Assembly: GCA_016208805.1 (NCBI GenBank)
Contig: JACQXL010000171.1
Coordinates: forward strand, 1-5,222
Length of the DNA: 5,222 bases
From: Planctomycetota bacterium
GTDB taxonomy: Bacteria > Planctomycetota > MHYJ01 > JACQXL01
Direction: 5' to 3'
Of the stretch, positions 3,538 to 5,222 are shown piece after piece (within the stretch, counting starts at the first letter, position 1; the number at the start of each line of letters is the position of its first letter). The notes beneath the pieces were generated by a model. That model was not told where the DNA came from. It saw only the letters and a list, made by a program, of their open reading frames with translations, and ran no database searches. A program made the position numbers and the translations under genes.

Positions 3538-5178
3538 TTAGACCGGTAATTCGATTCGCTGGAAAAGCGGCTGGGACTTGGCGGTTTGGGTGCCGACCGG
3601 CAGTTTGCCCCAGCCGGCGCTTGACGGTAATCTTATATCGTCTGCCAGTCCCAACTGCGCCAGGATGCTTTTGCTCACCGTCGGCATAAAAGGCGCCAGA
3701 TGGACCGCGACAATTCGGAGCGTCTCGGCCAGACCGTATAACACGGCGGGTAGATGCTCTGATTTGGCCTTGGCTAAAGCCCAAGGTTTGACCGAGTCTA
3801 TGGTCTTGTTGGCCTGGTGTATCAGCGACCAGATGTCTTCCAGGGCCAGACTGAAGGCCAGTTTGTCCAGATGTCCCGGCACGGTGACGGCTAATTTCTC
3901 CGCGGTCTGGCGCAGTTCCTCTACTGGTTCATATGCCCCGGCCGGAGATGGTATCTTGCCGTCGTAGTATTTCTCTATCATCGTCAGGGTGCGCAGGACC
4001 AGATTACCCAGGTCGTTCCCCAGGTCATTATTATAGCGATTGATTAAGGCCGCCTCGGAGAAATCGCCGTCCAGCCCGAAGGGCATCTCGCGCAGCAGGA
4101 AATAGCGCAGGCCGTCCACGCCAACCTGTTTAATCACCTCGGCTGGATAGACGGCGTTGCCTTTAGATTTGGAAATTTTATCGCGGTTCATCGTCCACCA
4201 GCCGTGCGCAAAGACTTTTTTGGGCAACGGGATGCCGGCCGCCATCAACATCGCCGGCCAGATGACCGAGTGAAACCAGAGGATGTCCTTGGCAATCAGG
4301 TGGACATCGGCCGGCCAGAATTTATTAAATACGTCCGGTTTTGCCGGGTAGCCGATGGCCGAGATATAGTTTATCAGGGCGTCAAACCAGACCCAGATGA
4401 CCTGTGAAGGGTCGGTCGGGAGCGGGATGCCCCAGTCAAACGCCGACCCGCCTTCGTCCCGACACAAAGTGTCGGGACTACTGCGGGCAAGCCTACCTTC
4501 GCCAGGACTACCCGGTGGACTTTGCGTTCTTTGTGCCTTTGTGGTGAAATGACTGCGGACAAGGCGACTGACGCTGATGTCTTCTATGCCGGACTCAAGC
4601 CGGTTGAGGATTTCATTATAGCGGAAGGACGGCTCAACGAATGCCGGGTTATCCTTGAAGTGTTTTAACAGCGGCGCCTGATACTTGCTGAGTTTGAAGA
4701 AGTAGTTATCTTCCTCAAAGAACTCACCCGGACGCTTGCAGACCGGGCAGGATTTATCGGGCGAGTCTTTAAGCGAGATGTAACGTTCGCAGGGCGGGCA
4801 ATACCAGCCGGAATATTTGCCTTTGTAAATATCGCCTTTATCAATTACCTTTCGGAAGAGCGCCTTGACCGACTCCTCGTGCGACGGGTCGGTGGTCCGG
4901 ATGAAGTAGTCATACGAGATGCCCAGTTGCTGCCAGGCCTGCTTGAACTTGGGCACGAGTTTATCCACGAATTCCTTGGGCGACAGACCGGCCTCTTTGG
5001 CGGTCCGGGCGATTTTGAGCCCGTGCTCGTCCGTGCCGGTCAGGAAGAAGACCTCGTAGCCGGCCAGCCGCTTGTAGCGGGCTAGCACATCGGCCGCCAC
5101 GGTCGTATAGGCCGTGCCGATATGCGGCTCGGCATTGACATAATATAAAGGCGTCGTGATGTAATAAATTTTGCGCAT
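3538..5178 (-). CDS. metG: Methionyl-tRNA synthetase with a repeat-derived in-frame insert
   Basis: MetRS charges tRNA-Met with methionine using ATP, in the cytoplasm, for initiation and elongation. The 546-residue frame shows the class I order: HIGT (19-22, the HIGH motif), GTDEHG (48-53), a zinc knuckle with Cys 127, 130, 144 and 147, the FDWGIPLP and WFDA blocks (247-267), KISKS (334-338, the KMSKS loop), and a helical anticodon-binding domain including PW at 465-466, where family members use a Trp to read the CAU anticodon. There is no C-terminal EMAP-type tRNA-binding domain. About 40 residues (206-245), bearing FTTKAQRTQ, lie between SVSR and AFDWG, blocks that are nearly adjacent in the family. 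Without them the length is about 506, normal for the short form. The start at ATG 5178 fits the MRKIYYITTPLYYVN beginning; its ribosome site is weak (GAGG only one base away). All key residues are present, so it is probably functional. Confidence 0.97.
   Translation of the reverse strand: MRKIYYITTPLYYVNAEPHIGTAYTTVAADVLARYKRLAGYEVFFLTGTDEHGLKIARTAKEAGLSPKEFVDKLVPKFKQAWQQLGISYDYFIRTTDPSHEESVKALFRKVIDKGDIYKGKYSGWYCPPCERYISLKDSPDKSCPVCKRPGEFFEEDNYFFKLSKYQAPLLKHFKDNPAFVEPSFRYNEILNRLESGIEDISVSRLVRSHFTTKAQRTQSPPGSPGEGRLARSSPDTLCRDEGGSAFDWGIPLPTDPSQVIWVWFDALINYISAIGYPAKPDVFNKFWPADVHLIAKDILWFHSVIWPAMLMAAGIPLPKKVFAHGWWTMNRDKISKSKGNAVYPAEVIKQVGVDGLRYFLLREMPFGLDGDFSEAALINRYNNDLGNDLGNLVLRTLTMIEKYYDGKIPSPAGAYEPVEELRQTAEKLAVTVPGHLDKLAFSLALEDIWSLIHQANKTIDSVKPWALAKAKSEHLPAVLYGLAETLRIVAVHLAPFMPTVSKSILAQLGLADDIRLPSSAGWGKLPVGTQTAKSQPLFQRIELPV
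4444..4563 (-). mobile_element. Repeat-derived 120-bp in-frame insertion inside metG
   Basis: The segment encodes MetG residues of about 206-245 and is not expected from the family. It appears composite. One part encodes HFTTKAQRTQ, the translation of a common dispersed repeat reading TTTCACCACAAAGGCACAAAG. The other holds a perfect 10-bp palindrome, GTCCCGACAC/GTGTCGGGAC, with a 3-base loop (4456-4478), and CCTACCTTCGCCAGGACTAC-type sequence. ACTGCGG occurs at 4480-4486 and 4552-4558, bracketing the TTKAQR portion. Length is a multiple of three and no stop is introduced. Exact borders are uncertain by a few codons. Confidence 0.7.
4456..4478. repeat. Perfect 10-bp hairpin GTCCCGACAC/GTGTCGGGAC inside metG
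   Basis: The arms 4456-4465 and 4469-4478 pair perfectly around AAA. It lies in the coding sequence of the MetG insert (residues SPDTLCRDE). Such a strong stem in a coding region is atypical and marks the repeat origin of the insert. Confidence 0.75.
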
Positions 5179-5222
5179 ACCTCGCTGAGCACAGAGATTA
5201 ATAATAATGACGAATGTCTAAT

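Noticed and set aside
3407..3784. Frame of 125 codons on the minus strand at the 3' end of metG
   Set aside because: It is out of frame with metG over most of its length and then runs through the GTCATTGCGAG repeat; a shadow frame.
4204..5085. Plus-strand frames opposite metG
   Set aside because: They are antisense shadows of a clearly conserved gene and have no start signals.
1..5222. CRISPR array, tRNA or rRNA genes
   Set aside because: No regularly spaced direct repeats of CRISPR type and no cloverleaf or ribosomal RNA sequence was recognised on either strand.

Overview
The window comes from a bacterium and is almost entirely minus-strand coding. Strong Shine-Dalgarno sites, a consensus sigma70-type promoter, a short 4-Cys methionyl-tRNA synthetase and several dispersed repeat types (GTCATTGCGAG, TTKAQRTQ-coding and AGCCACAGATTACAC families) would fit an uncultivated, repeat-rich lineage such as those recovered from groundwater or sediment (Planctomycetota- or Omnitrophota-like). 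That placement is inference; the sequence does not fix a taxon.

Layout, in the direction of transcription (high to low coordinates): (1) 5178-3538, metG, methionyl-tRNA synthetase, the only confidently identified gene. It is complete but carries an in-frame insert of about 40 residues made of repeat DNA. (2) 3537-3095, a gap with no convincing gene. It holds a GTCATTGCGAG-type repeat, a 133-bp multi-hairpin palindromic element flanked by a perfect 9-bp direct repeat, a copy of the AGCCACAG repeat and a near-perfect promoter. (3) 3094-1668, an AT-richer unit of unknown function. Its first gene has an ideal promoter and ribosome site but no normal start codon where one is expected. Its second gene has a Cys cluster and overlaps the first. 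A third frame looks like the second gene's C-terminal half, cut off by a run of eight T followed by TGA. (4) 1667-1461, a control region with two palindromes sharing the core TGAAATTTCA. (5) 1460 to the left edge, a run of four genes with excellent ribosome sites: an 84-aa protein, a 30-aa amphipathic basic peptide, a 34-aa basic peptide, and an unrecognised protein of at least 254 aa that runs off the left edge. The spacers between the small genes hold inverted repeats and a duplicated leader module.

The metG end is housekeeping. Regions 3-5 look like accessory DNA: orphan proteins, microproteins, shifted base composition and mobile-repeat scars. I cannot assign them to a known phage, defence or secretion system. 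The most checkable novelties are the repeat-derived insert in MetG, the palindromic element with its 9-bp target-site-like duplication, the possible +1 frameshift at T8-TGA, and the microprotein cluster.
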